DNA from: an uncultured Paracoccaceae bacterium
GTDB taxonomy: Bacteria > Pseudomonadota > Alphaproteobacteria > Rhodobacterales > Rhodobacteraceae
Length of the DNA: 64,000 nucleotides
Direction of reading: 5' to 3'
Assembly: GCA_951812615.1 (NCBI GenBank)
Contig: CATOSU010000007.1
Span: 353,751 to 417,750 of the forward strand
Made by a program: the position numbers and the translations under genes. The first letter of the stretch is position 1; each line of letters starts with the position of its first letter. This document shows, in pieces, positions 8,733-15,152 of this stretch. A model generated the notes under the pieces. It ran no database searches and was not told the DNA's origin. It saw nothing but the letters and a program-made list of their open reading frames with translations.

Positions 8733-9833
8733 TCAGTTGCCGAAGGGGATCATTTTCAGGGTAGCCAGCATCGCGATCATTTCCGGTTTGTGGGTCGAAA
8801 GTGATGCAGCCGGCCCGGTCACGTAGACCGTGTAGTAGACCGATGGATCGACACGTTTGAAAATGAATGTCAGCTGCCGGAAGGGAACGCCGTTCACGTC
8901 ATAGAGCGCCCCGAAGGACCAGCCCTGCAGGGGGGCACCGTTTTCCGTCAGGGTCTTGATGATATGCGGGCCTTCCTGATCGAACCGCGCGTTGGGCAGG
9001 CCGGAAAGCTGCGCCTTGAGATCCTCTGCGGCAGCCTGAAGCGACACGTATGCGTCACCGGCAAGCGCTTCGACGACCAGCGACGGGCGGCTTGGCATCG
9101 GCTCGGCTGCCAGCCCCAGCCGCAGCGAATAACCGCTGGGCTGATCCGCGACCCAGGTGTCTTTGTGCACGATCAGAAAGCCCAGTTCCGGGTGCGGCTC
9201 GGCAACCAGCCCGGCATGCATCGCCGTGCCTGTGCGATCGGTTGGCGCGAGGCTCGTTGCCGGCGGGGTCGCCGGTGTTGGCGGAACCGGCAGTTTTGGC
9301 GCCGTCGCCGGAGCTTCGCCGGCATAGGTCGTCACCAGATTGCCGGGCACGAACGTGTCGAAGATCCGGTCGTACTGGGGCGAATAGGCGTCGAACTGGC
9401 TTTCGGAGGTGATGGTCACCAGCACATAGCCGACCGGCCCCGATATGCCGAAAAAACCCCCGGCGACAAGGTTCTGGCCGTCCATCTGAAAGGTCCACGC
9501 GGCGACTTCACCGGCAACCCCCGAAAACGTCTCGGGCGCGCTGCCGGCCAGCAGCGCGGTCGGCAGATAGGTGGCGGCAAAGTTTTCGCGCAGCTGCGCG
9601 GCCGTCGTGCCCCGTGCCACATGCACCGCGCGCACCTCGCCATAGGCGTTGCCGTCCGGGCTGACCAGTTGCACGACCCGGTCCTCACCCTCGGTGATCT
9701 GCTCGGGGCTCCAGTCGTCGGGAACCGTAATGGTGTGTCCGTAGGTCGGATCGACGATCGTGCCGGCCCACGCCGGCAGCGCAAGCAACACAACCGCAAT
9801 CGCAGCGGTCAGGACAGTCCGAATGGCATTCAT
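8733..9833 (-). CDS. Exported protein with two PsbP/MOG1-like domains
   Basis: 366 residues, signal peptide MNAIRTVLTAAIAVVLLALP with cleavage near AWAG. Two similar domains are visible: residues about 24-165 (YGHTITVPDDWSPEQ, LVSPDGNAYGEVRAV, YDRIFDTFVPG) and about 210-365 (LGFLIVHKDTWV, MLATLKMIPFGN), joined by a Pro/Thr/Ala linker (PKLPVPPTPATPPATS). This resembles PsbP-type lipocalin-like folds, known for binding proteins or small ligands in the periplasm or thylakoid lumen; here function is unknown. First gene of the operon. The leader region to 10171 holds a perfect FNR-type box, but it lies about 230 bases upstream. Confidence 0.7.
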   Translation of the reverse strand: MNAIRTVLTAAIAVVLLALPAWAGTIVDPTYGHTITVPDDWSPEQITEGEDRVVQLVSPDGNAYGEVRAVHVARGTTAAQLRENFAATYLPTALLAGSAPETFSGVAGEVAAWTFQMDGQNLVAGGFFGISGPVGYVLVTITSESQFDAYSPQYDRIFDTFVPGNLVTTYAGEAPATAPKLPVPPTPATPPATSLAPTDRTGTAMHAGLVAEPHPELGFLIVHKDTWVADQPSGYSLRLGLAAEPMPSRPSLVVEALAGDAYVSLQAAAEDLKAQLSGLPNARFDQEGPHIIKTLTENGAPLQGWSFGALYDVNGVPFRQLTFIFKRVDPSVYYTVYVTGPAASLSTHKPEMIAMLATLKMIPFGN

Positions 9834-10170
9834 CGCATTCTCCCTGAAATCGGGGTTCGGGACGCTTCGGCGTCCGGCATTACAGGCCCGATATCCGGAC
9901 CATACCCGCGTGTCGTCACATCAAACGCGCAGTGCGAACCCGGCCCGAAACCGACCGGATTCCCCGATCCAGAACCCGGGTCGTAAACGCGGCCATGCGG
10001 GCGAACCAACCCCCTGGATCAAAGGCAGACCGAAACTAGCACCAGAACCGGTCGGACGTTTTGATATGGATCAAGGGTTTGGGGTGACGCGGGGTCAACC
10101 TTTCGCATCCCGCGGGCCGGTCTGCGGCGGCAGCCGGTGTCTTTCCGAAGAGCAAATTGTCAGTGATTTT
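9834..10170. other. Intergenic region upstream of the exported-protein operon
   Basis: About 340 bases with no convincing gene. It contains the perfect FNR-type box at 10061-10074. The right border is the left att repeat of the tRNA-His element. Confidence 0.5.
10061..10074. promoter_or_regulatory. Perfect FNR consensus box
   Basis: TTGATATGGATCAA matches TTGAT-N4-ATCAA at all ten specified positions. The only candidate target transcribed away from it is the minus-strand operon beginning at 9833, 228 bases off; to the right there is no plus-strand gene before the integrated element. Confidence 0.5.
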
Positions 10171-10220
10171 ATGGTACCGCCTCCCTGGCTTGAACAGGGG
10201 ACCTCTGGATCCATAATCCA
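10171..10220. repeat. attL: displaced 3' half of tRNA-His
   Basis: Fifty bases identical to 11967-12016 except T for C at 10214. On the minus strand it carries the T-arm, variable region and 3' CCA of tRNA-His, but the mismatch changes the anticodon and the 5' half is missing, so it is not a functional tRNA. Confidence 0.8.
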
Positions 10221-10256
10221 AATACTCCCTTTATAAATCAAATCGTTACGGGGCGT

Positions 10257-10273
10257 TGTCTCCATTTTGTCTC
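10257..10273 (+). repeat. Phased TGTCTC pair near attL (candidate integrase arm sites)
   Basis: TGTCTC occurs at 10257-10262 and 10268-10273, exactly 11 bases apart, 37 bases inside the left att repeat. The same pair with the same spacing is found near the other end of the element. Confidence 0.35.
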
Positions 10274-10402
10274 TCATTTTGAGGGTAAGGGGCGGCGAGG
10301 TATGCGGTTGTATGATGAGGATTCGACCGGGCACACCTCCCCCGCCCACTGAAATCCGTTGCCGATAGATCACGCGCCGAGTGGGGTCAGCGCAGGATAA
10401 AC

Positions 10403-10492
10403 TCAGTCCTTCCGGTCAAGCTTCCGCCGGATGAGGTACCAGACCACATCCCACAGAACCTTGAGCAGAAACACCAACAAGGCTTCCAGCAT
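10403..10492 (-). CDS. 29-residue hydrophobic microprotein
   Basis: A short frame encoding MLEALLVFLLKVLWDVVW followed by YLIRR and the charged tail KLDRKD. It is one amphipathic-to-hydrophobic helix long enough to enter or span a membrane, with a basic C-terminus. This layout is seen in type I toxins, small holin-like and other phage microproteins. The ribosome site is weak (GCGAGA). It follows the helical-protein gene on the same strand, with a terminator hairpin between them. No family recognised; the regular helix pattern and location in a mobile element are the only support. Confidence 0.4.
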   Translation of the reverse strand: MLEALLVFLLKVLWDVVWYLIRRKLDRKD

Positions 10493-10537
10493 CGCGTCTC
10501 GCTTTGATCTAAAAATCGAGGGTGGCCAAAAATCGCA

Positions 10538-10562
10538 AAAGCCCCGCTCATGGCAGGGCTTT
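10538..10562 (-). terminator. Rho-independent terminator after the Acb2/Tad1-like gene
   Basis: Hairpin with arms AAAGCCC at 10538-10544 and GGGCTTT at 10556-10562, extended by a short inner GC pair. On the minus strand it is followed by TTTTGCGATTTTT. It lies about 65 bases downstream of the stop at 10626. Confidence 0.6.
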
Positions 10563-10625
10563 CATTGGACACACGTCCTCAGGAACGGAGATAACGGTTT
10601 TTCAGACGGAGTTCAAGAGGACGGT

Positions 10626-10913
10626 TTAGCTATTCCAGGTGACTGCTTTGACTCCCCACATTTGGGCAGTTTGCGCTTCGGTGGTTGCAACAGACAACAT
10701 TCGAATACGTTCGCCATTATGACCGTCATCTTCGTTAAGTGATTCTTCCTTTCGGTAGTCGTTGAGGATGTCTACGACGTTCGCGAAGGAGTCCTTAATC
10801 TTGTTAACCTTCTCGTGGCCGCCAGGATTGAAAGAAACCCCGCACGCAAGCTCACCAAATGATGGTTCGTTTTTCATGTTACTATTAGGCAGCGTACCTA
10901 CAAAGAGCTTCAC
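10626..10913 (-). CDS. Small helical phage-type protein, Acb2/Tad1-like candidate
   Basis: Up to 95 residues from a GTG at 10913 (preceded by GGAA), or 83 residues from an ATG at 10877; the conserved part begins at SFGELACGVSFNPGG. Two helices are apparent: HEKVNKIKDSFANVVDILND, and one ending TEAQTAQMWGVKAVTW. The combination of FGE, a GVSFNPGG motif and TAQMWxVKAxTW is familiar from small prophage proteins now grouped with the Acb2/Tad1 hairpin domain, which sequester cyclic nucleotides to block CBASS or Thoeris immunity. That link is from memory of the family pattern and not from a search. It is encoded inside the tRNA-His element on the opposite strand to the IS. Confidence 0.6.
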   Translation of the reverse strand: MKLFVGTLPNSNMKNEPSFGELACGVSFNPGGHEKVNKIKDSFANVVDILNDYRKEESLNEDDGHNGERIRMLSVATTEAQTAQMWGVKAVTWNS

Positions 10914-10966
10914 GTTTCCAGCGAGTTATGATTCACTTTCCGTAAAACAATGTGGGGAGCCGTGGA

Positions 10967-11329
10967 ATGGCGCGATCAGACTTGAGCGATTTGGAGTGGG
11001 AGTTCATCAAGGCTGTGCTCCCGAACAACAGCCGGGGTGTGAAGCGTGTCGATGATCGGCGCGTGATCAGTGGCATTTTCTATGTCTTGCGTACCGGCAT
11101 CCCTTGGCGGGATTTGCCGGATCAATACGGCCCCTACACCACGGTGTACAACCGTTTCAACCGATGGACTTATGCTGGCATCTGGGATCGTGTGATGGAG
11201 GCGGTCGCCGACGCGCACAACGTCGACACTGTGATGGTGGATGGAACATCCGTGCGTGTGCATCATTCAGCCGCAACGCTCAAAAAAACGACCCGCGTCG
11301 TTGCATGGGGCGGTCGCGGGGCGGGTTAA
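10967..11329 (+). CDS. IS5-type transposase, OrfA part
   Basis: 120 residues from the ATG at 10967, with a GGAG ribosome site. It contains the N-terminal DUF4096-type helix-turn-helix region (LSDLEWEFIKAVLP, GIFYVLRTGIPWRDLP) and the first catalytic Asp in VMVDGTSVRVH. The frame continues a short way past the A7 run at 11282-11288 and stops at 11329 without the rest of the catalytic domain. Full transposase needs a -1 shift at that run into OrfB. Confidence 0.8.
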   Translation: MARSDLSDLEWEFIKAVLPNNSRGVKRVDDRRVISGIFYVLRTGIPWRDLPDQYGPYTTVYNRFNRWTYAGIWDRVMEAVADAHNVDTVMVDGTSVRVHHSAATLKKTTRVVAWGGRGAG

Positions 11330-11736
11330 CCACAAAAATTCACGCACTTACCAACCAAAACGGCCTGCCAATCCGCTATGAGCTGACGCCGGGCCAAGCC
11401 CATGACGCACCGCCCTGTGAACAGCTTTTGGATGGACTGCAGCCTGGGCAATATGTGCTCGCGGACAAGGCTTATGACGCAGACTGGATCCGTGAAATGA
11501 TCTGGGAACAAGGCGCCATCGACGTAATCCCACCAAAGGCAAACCGGAAATTGCCCGCCGAGTTTGACGCGGAAATTTACCGCGAACGCAATAAGATCGA
11601 GCGCTTCTTCGGCAGGCTCAAAGCTTCGTTCCGACGCATCGCGACCAGATATGAGAAAACCTCAGCCAACTTCATGGCTATGATCAAACTCGCATCCGTA
11701 AGGCTATGGTGCCAGTTTTATGAGTCTGCTGCCTAG
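11104..11736 (+). CDS. IS5-type transposase, OrfB part
   Basis: The useful portion starts around 11287 and carries the catalytic half: GGLTTKIHAL, the second Asp in LADKAYDADW, and the Glu in YRERNKIERFFGRLK with the usual YxREKxxxER-like spacing. Everything before the A7 run in this frame is antisense-like filler, so OrfB is most likely made only as an OrfAB fusion by -1 slippage at 11282-11288. It is intact to the stop at 11736, so the IS may be active. Confidence 0.8.
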   Translation: MAGFAGSIRPLHHGVQPFQPMDLCWHLGSCDGGGRRRAQRRHCDGGWNIRACASFSRNAQKNDPRRCMGRSRGGLTTKIHALTNQNGLPIRYELTPGQAHDAPPCEQLLDGLQPGQYVLADKAYDADWIREMIWEQGAIDVIPPKANRKLPAEFDAEIYRERNKIERFFGRLKASFRRIATRYEKTSANFMAMIKLASVRLWCQFYESAA

Positions 11737-11966
11737 TTAATTTCTAATGCGTCTAAGCATACCACAAACTTAAGAACCGACAGCCAAGCCGTGTGGATAA
11801 CTTCACTTCTGGTGTCTCTCCTGTGTCTCTTTTTCTACGTGCGCTGCATCGACTCTCCTCAACGCTTTCAACGGCTTACGAAATTCCATTGCGTAATACT
11901 CATTGGACCTTTGGATTTGTTTCCAAGAGACAAATCTCCACGTAACTATCTGTTTTCTTAGGAGAG
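11737..11966. other. Right flank of the element between the IS and tRNA-His
   Basis: About 230 AT-rich bases. It contains TGTCTC at 11813 and 11824 (11-base spacing) and the inverse GAGACA at 11927. On the minus strand a short frame reads MEFRKPLKALRRVDAAHVEK and then stops at 11803; it has no recognisable family and could be debris of a lost element gene. Confidence 0.4.
11813..11829 (+). repeat. Phased TGTCTC pair near attR (candidate integrase arm sites)
   Basis: TGTCTC at 11813-11818 and 11824-11829, 11 bases apart, matching the pair near attL. An inverted copy (GAGACA) is at 11927-11932. Confidence 0.35.
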
Positions 11967-12016
11967 ATGGTACCGCCTCCCTGGCTTGAACAGGGGACCT
12001 CTGGATCCACAATCCA
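11967..12016. repeat. attR inside tRNA-His
   Basis: Right copy of the 50-bp direct repeat. It covers the 3' half of the tRNA gene from the anticodon loop to CCA, so the tRNA remains whole after integration. Confidence 0.8.
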
Positions 12017-12044
12017 GCGCTCTAACCAACTGAGCTAAGGCGGC
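11968..12044 (-). tRNA. tRNA-His (GTG anticodon)
   Basis: 77 nucleotides including an encoded CCA. The acceptor arm is GCCGCCT/AGGCGGT, the D-arm has GCTC/GAGC, the anticodon arm CTGGA-loop-TCCAG holds GTG, and the T-arm is CCCTG/CAGGG with TTCAAGC in the loop. Position 73 is A, and there is a G1-U72 pair with no extra pairing G-1. Loss of the otherwise universal G-1:C73 identity pair is a known feature of many alphaproteobacteria. The 3' half is duplicated at 10171-10220 by the integrated element. Confidence 0.95.
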
Positions 12045-12339
12045 ACTGGCGGCTCGTTTAGACCCGGGCAAAGGCGAATGCAAGAGGGTTAGAGCAAGAT
12101 GAGATCACCCTGAACCCTCTCTGTCGCGAGGATGCTATCGCCGGTCAAACCCTGCAAACCCCGCATCGACGGGCCGTGGTGCGATGAACCGGCGGACGGG
12201 TGTGCCGCCTTTTCCTGCGGGCTCCGGAAAACCTGAACACCGCGCGCCTGCCTGCCAAATCGACAGGTCGCCGGGACGCCTCACGGCGGCCCGGGGGCCG
12301 CTGTCACACGCGGGCGGGCCCGAGGAAACGCGGCCTGTT

Positions 12340-12822
12340 CTAGAGATCTATCGCCCAGCTCTGCTCGATCAGGTCGACGCCGAAAGAATGCACCGGTTCG
12401 GAACGGGTCAGCCGCCAGCCGAAACTCTGATACAGCGCGCAGGCGGCGACGTGGCTTTCGTGGGTCCACAGGACCATGTGCCGGTACCCGGCCTGCCGGG
12501 CAAACGCCATGCACCTGCTCAACAGGCGCTTGCCGAGCCCCTTTCCCCGCGCCTCGGGGACCAGAAGGAACAGCCGCAGCTTCGCCGTCACCCCGTCCTG
12601 GGCCACGCAGAATATGCTGCCCAGCCTCTGGCCGGCCTCTTCGGCGATCCAGCCCTGTTCGCGCTGCGGGTCATGATCGGCGGTGAAATCCCGCAGGATG
12701 CCATCGACCAGCGGCCCGAACGTGTCGTCAAACCCTTCGTCGCGGCGGTACAGCGTCTGATGCCGTTCCACCAGCCAGGAGCGGTCATTTTCGCGGTAGG
12801 GGCGCAGTACCGGATCGGTCAT
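12340..12822 (-). CDS. GNAT-family N-acetyltransferase
   Basis: 160 residues forming one GNAT domain. The acetyl-CoA loop is visible as LVPEARGKGLGKRLL, preceded by AKLRLFLL and followed by TLWTHESH-like MVLWTHESHVAACALY and FGWRLTRSEP. The sequence resembles the acetyltransferase half of MarR-GNAT fusion regulators, here without the MarR domain. The ATG at 12822 is used because the domain starts immediately (MTDPVLRPYREND); the longer frame reads through the promoter of the divergent gene. The substrate is unknown. Confidence 0.8.
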   Translation of the reverse strand: MTDPVLRPYRENDRSWLVERHQTLYRRDEGFDDTFGPLVDGILRDFTADHDPQREQGWIAEEAGQRLGSIFCVAQDGVTAKLRLFLLVPEARGKGLGKRLLSRCMAFARQAGYRHMVLWTHESHVAACALYQSFGWRLTRSEPVHSFGVDLIEQSWAIDL

Positions 12823-12903
12823 GGCTGCAGCAAAGCCCGATCCGTGGTTGAATTTCAACCGTCTTGGCGCTAGCACTGCGCTCCGACCATCAGGAGCGCC
12901 GCC

Positions 12904-13095
12904 ATGAGCATCAACACGGAACGCGACGTCGAGGCCAATCTGCAGATCGGCCCCACCGATCACGGCATGGTCCGCCTTTTCATCGAGGCCGGCAGCGTCG
13001 AGATCCCGATGGACTTCGACCCCGAGGAAGCCGAGGAAATCGCCGAGGAAATCCGCGCCGCCGCCGCAGCAGCCCGGGGGCAGAAGAAGCGCTGA
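12904..13095 (+). CDS. DUF6324-family small protein
   Basis: 63 residues. The sequence has the conserved pattern of this rhodobacteral family: NLQIGPTDHGMVRLFIEAG, then VEIPMDFDPEEAEEIAEEI and a basic tail. A good ribosome site (AGGAG) precedes the ATG. It is cytoplasmic, acidic and probably a small alpha/beta domain. The function is unknown. It is divergent from the GNAT gene and convergent with the metallo-beta-lactamase gene, which ends 8 bases away. Confidence 0.8.
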   Translation: MSINTERDVEANLQIGPTDHGMVRLFIEAGSVEIPMDFDPEEAEEIAEEIRAAAAAARGQKKR

Positions 13096-13102
13096 ACCGG
13101 GC

Positions 13103-14497
13103 TCAGTGCCCGGAAGACCCGGCCGCCCGCAAATGTCCGTTCTGATCGGTTTCAAACAGGTGCACGTCCCAGCGCACGCTTTTTTTCCGGTCGCGCTCCA
13201 GCTTCTGCGCCATCAGCGCGTTGTGACCGTCCGTGCGCAGATTGATCATCCCGTATCGCGCGACGCTGCGCTCGATCACCTCCAGCGCCTTGTCGATCGC
13301 CTTTTGCGCAGCCGTCTTCTGGGCCGGTGACGCGGCCGGGTCGGCCAGCACCTGTTCGTTCTTGTTCAGTGTTGCGCGTAGGTCTGCACGGGCCTCGAAC
13401 GGCCGTTTGATCGTTTCCTTGGTCGATCTGGCCAGCTCGGTCGAAAAGATGAACGGCATGTCCCCCCGCCCGGTGCGCCCGATCAGGCCCAGCGTGTCCG
13501 GCCGGGGATGGCCATGCGGTTCGTTATCGCCGCTGCTCACCACGGTCACCAGCGGGTTTACCGCCCGCAGGAAGGCGGGCGCCACATGCGGGCTGCCGTG
13601 GTGGCAGGCCTTGGTCACGTCCGCCTCGAAGAACGGGCGCGCGGCGGCAACGATTTCTTCCTCTTCTCCGACGCTGTGCGGCGGGTGTTTCAGGCCTGTG
13701 TACTTTTCCAGAAGGTAGTCCTGACATTCCTTGTTCAGATCGCCGCCCAGCTGAATGCGAACCGTGCCAATCTCGATTTGCAGCACCACTGAATTGCCGT
13801 TCTTGGTCTTGCCCGTGGACCCGAAGCTCGGCAAGGCGGGCTGACCGCCGAACATTTCGGGCAGCGGTCCCAGAACCTTGATCACCATGCCGCGGTTGTC
13901 CGCAGGGGCAAACCCCGGCAGGAAGACCGGCGCATTTACGTCGGTGCTGGCCAGCAGACCGCGGACGTCTCCCACGCGCCCGCCATCCACGGCCTTTTTC
14001 ATCAGGTTGGGGAACAGCCGGCCGCCACACCGCGCATCGTCGTCGGTGATCACCTTCAGCGCGGCCAGGTCCCGGACCAGCCCGGTGACATGTTTCTTCT
14101 TCGCCCCGGCCGGTTTTTCCTCGGTGCCCAGCGTTGATTTCCCGCCCTGCACCTGTTCGACGATGCAGTTGTGGAATACCGATCCGATGCGCACGTTTTC
14201 GTGCTCGAAAAGGTCGGTAAACCCGTAATAGTGATCCTTGTCCGGGTGGGTGATGACCATCGCCTCGAAATCCACCGCGTCCTCGAACTTGCCGAACCGC
14301 CAGCGCAGGAAGCGGAACATGTTGTCCTCCTGCCCGGCATCGACCAGCAGGATCTTGTCATCCGGGGTCTGGATATGGGCTCCGTCCCCCTGCCCCACAT
14401 CGACAAAGTTCACTTCCAGAACCCGGTTGGTCTGCAGGTTTTCACGGCGCAGCCATCCGTTTTTTGCGCCGGCTGCGGACAAAGAACCAGTCGCCAT
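13103..14497 (-). CDS. ComEC/Rec2-type metallo-beta-lactamase hydrolase, main body (frameshifted from its N-terminus)
   Basis: 464 codons as an open frame, of which the first 14 are probably not native. The MBL fold starts at LEVNFVDVGQGDGAHIQTPD, has the metal motif THPDKDHYYG (HxDxDH), a later ACHHGS motif and SSGDNEPHGHP, the hallmarks of ComEC-like cytoplasmic MBL proteins. A long C-terminal helical part (residues about 350-464) follows. The region just before the MBL domain, NGWLRRENLQ, is the last strand of an SH3b domain whose beginning lies in another frame upstream (14442-14636). A single extra A in an A6 run at 14460-14465 separates the two. Substrate unknown. Confidence 0.65.
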   Translation of the reverse strand: MATGSLSAAGAKNGWLRRENLQTNRVLEVNFVDVGQGDGAHIQTPDDKILLVDAGQEDNMFRFLRWRFGKFEDAVDFEAMVITHPDKDHYYGFTDLFEHENVRIGSVFHNCIVEQVQGGKSTLGTEEKPAGAKKKHVTGLVRDLAALKVITDDDARCGGRLFPNLMKKAVDGGRVGDVRGLLASTDVNAPVFLPGFAPADNRGMVIKVLGPLPEMFGGQPALPSFGSTGKTKNGNSVVLQIEIGTVRIQLGGDLNKECQDYLLEKYTGLKHPPHSVGEEEEIVAAARPFFEADVTKACHHGSPHVAPAFLRAVNPLVTVVSSGDNEPHGHPRPDTLGLIGRTGRGDMPFIFSTELARSTKETIKRPFEARADLRATLNKNEQVLADPAASPAQKTAAQKAIDKALEVIERSVARYGMINLRTDGHNALMAQKLERDRKKSVRWDVHLFETDQNGHLRAAGSSGH

Positions 14498-14636
14498 CGA
14501 TGTCCCTGATCACCGCGTAGTCGCCCCAGAGCAGTTGATTGATGGCCGTCGATCCCTTGGTAGACGCCGGATCACCCTTGGTTTGCCAGTGGACGCAATG
14601 GGGGTATGAAATGAATACTTCGTCGCCGATCTGCAT
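14442..14636 (-). CDS. N-terminal SH3-like fragment of the same MBL protein
   Basis: 64 codons beginning MQIGDEVFISYPHCVHWQ and containing LLWGDYAVIRDIDGDWFFVR, a typical bacterial SH3 beta-barrel start. In its own frame it ends RRKKRMAAP and stops at 14442. Removing one base from the A6 run at 14460-14465 would continue it as VRSRRKNGWLRRENLQ, completing the SH3 domain and joining the MBL domain. This is therefore most likely the true start of the downstream gene. Whether the shift is a mutation, an assembly error or slippage is not known. Confidence 0.6.
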   Translation of the reverse strand: MQIGDEVFISYPHCVHWQTKGDPASTKGSTAINQLLWGDYAVIRDIDGDWFFVRSRRKKRMAAP

Positions 14637-14705
14637 GGTGCCGCCCCTCTCTCCCGACAGAAAACGCCGTCAGGATAGCAGAAATCGGCGCCCGCCGCAC
14701 CACTT

Positions 14706-15152
14706 TTACGAGAGATCCGCTTGCGTAAATCCCGGGTCCCGGGCGACGTGCCAGCGCCGCGCGGCGTGCTGGGCGAATTTCTGGATCAGAACCTTGCGCC
14801 GTGCCGCGGCCAGCTTGTCTTCGGGCGCCATGCGGATGATCTCGGCCCCGTAGGCGTCGGCAATGACCAGCCCGGTGCCCGCGGGCAGAAGATCGGTCGG
14901 AAACGCGTCGTCCACAGCCCAGAAGTACCTGTCGCACCAATCCAGATACCCCTGCCATTTCTGGTCGGTCTGGAAATCGGCGCGGCTGGATTTGCATTCC
15001 ACCACCCACAGCTCGCCCTTCGGACCCAGCCCCATGACATCCACCCGCAACCCACGCGCCGGTACGAATTCCTCAACAGAAACAAAACCGTGCGAGGCAA
15101 GGTGGCGACACACTCCACGGGCGAGCTTTTGACCGGGCTGCAAATCAAGCAT
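14706..15152 (-). CDS. mmcB: MmcB-family DNA repair protein (PD-(D/E)XK-like)
   Basis: 148 residues. The family is named after the Caulobacter protein linked to mitomycin C and UV mutagenic repair. A restriction-endonuclease-like core is visible: GLRVDVMGLGPKGELWVVECK with the D...ExK pattern, then DFQTDQKWQGYLDWCDRYFW. The start at 15152 (MLDLQPGQKLARGV) matches the family; the upstream in-frame ATG at 15188 adds a non-conserved leader. It is the first gene of a minus-strand pair with the SH3-MBL protein, about 70 bases apart. Confidence 0.85.
   Translation of the reverse strand: MLDLQPGQKLARGVCRHLASHGFVSVEEFVPARGLRVDVMGLGPKGELWVVECKSSRADFQTDQKWQGYLDWCDRYFWAVDDAFPTDLLPAGTGLVIADAYGAEIIRMAPEDKLAAARRKVLIQKFAQHAARRWHVARDPGFTQADLS

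Larger units (their letters stand above)
10923..11736 (+). mobile_element. IS5-type insertion sequence (IS427-like, two-ORF)
   Basis: Transposase is encoded in two overlapping frames joined at an A7 run, typical of the IS427 group of IS5. Exact ends are uncertain: GAGTTATGATTCA near 10923 and the complement of TGAGTCTGC near 11722-11731 are only weakly inverted. No target duplication could be fixed. The IS lies inside the tRNA-His element and may have replaced or disrupted its integrase. Confidence 0.7.
10171..12016. mobile_element. Integrated-element remnant at the 3' end of tRNA-His
   Basis: A 50-bp direct repeat with one mismatch bounds the segment: 10171-10220 on the left and 11967-12016 within the tRNA-His gene on the right. 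This is the pattern left by tyrosine-integrase elements that enter the 3' half of a tRNA gene and restore it. The enclosed DNA is visibly more AT-rich than its surroundings. It contains a 29-codon microprotein gene, a small helical protein gene, a terminator, an IS5-type insertion sequence, and paired TGTCTC motifs at both ends. No integrase is present, so the element is probably a deletion remnant or a satellite. The unit length is about 1.8 kb. Confidence 0.75.

Noticed and set aside
10171-10220. Apparent second tRNA gene
   Set aside because: It has only the 3' half of tRNA-His and a changed anticodon; it is the displaced att copy.
11803-12012. 69-codon minus frame starting inside tRNA-His
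   Set aside because: It begins in the tRNA gene and matches no family; at most debris of the element.
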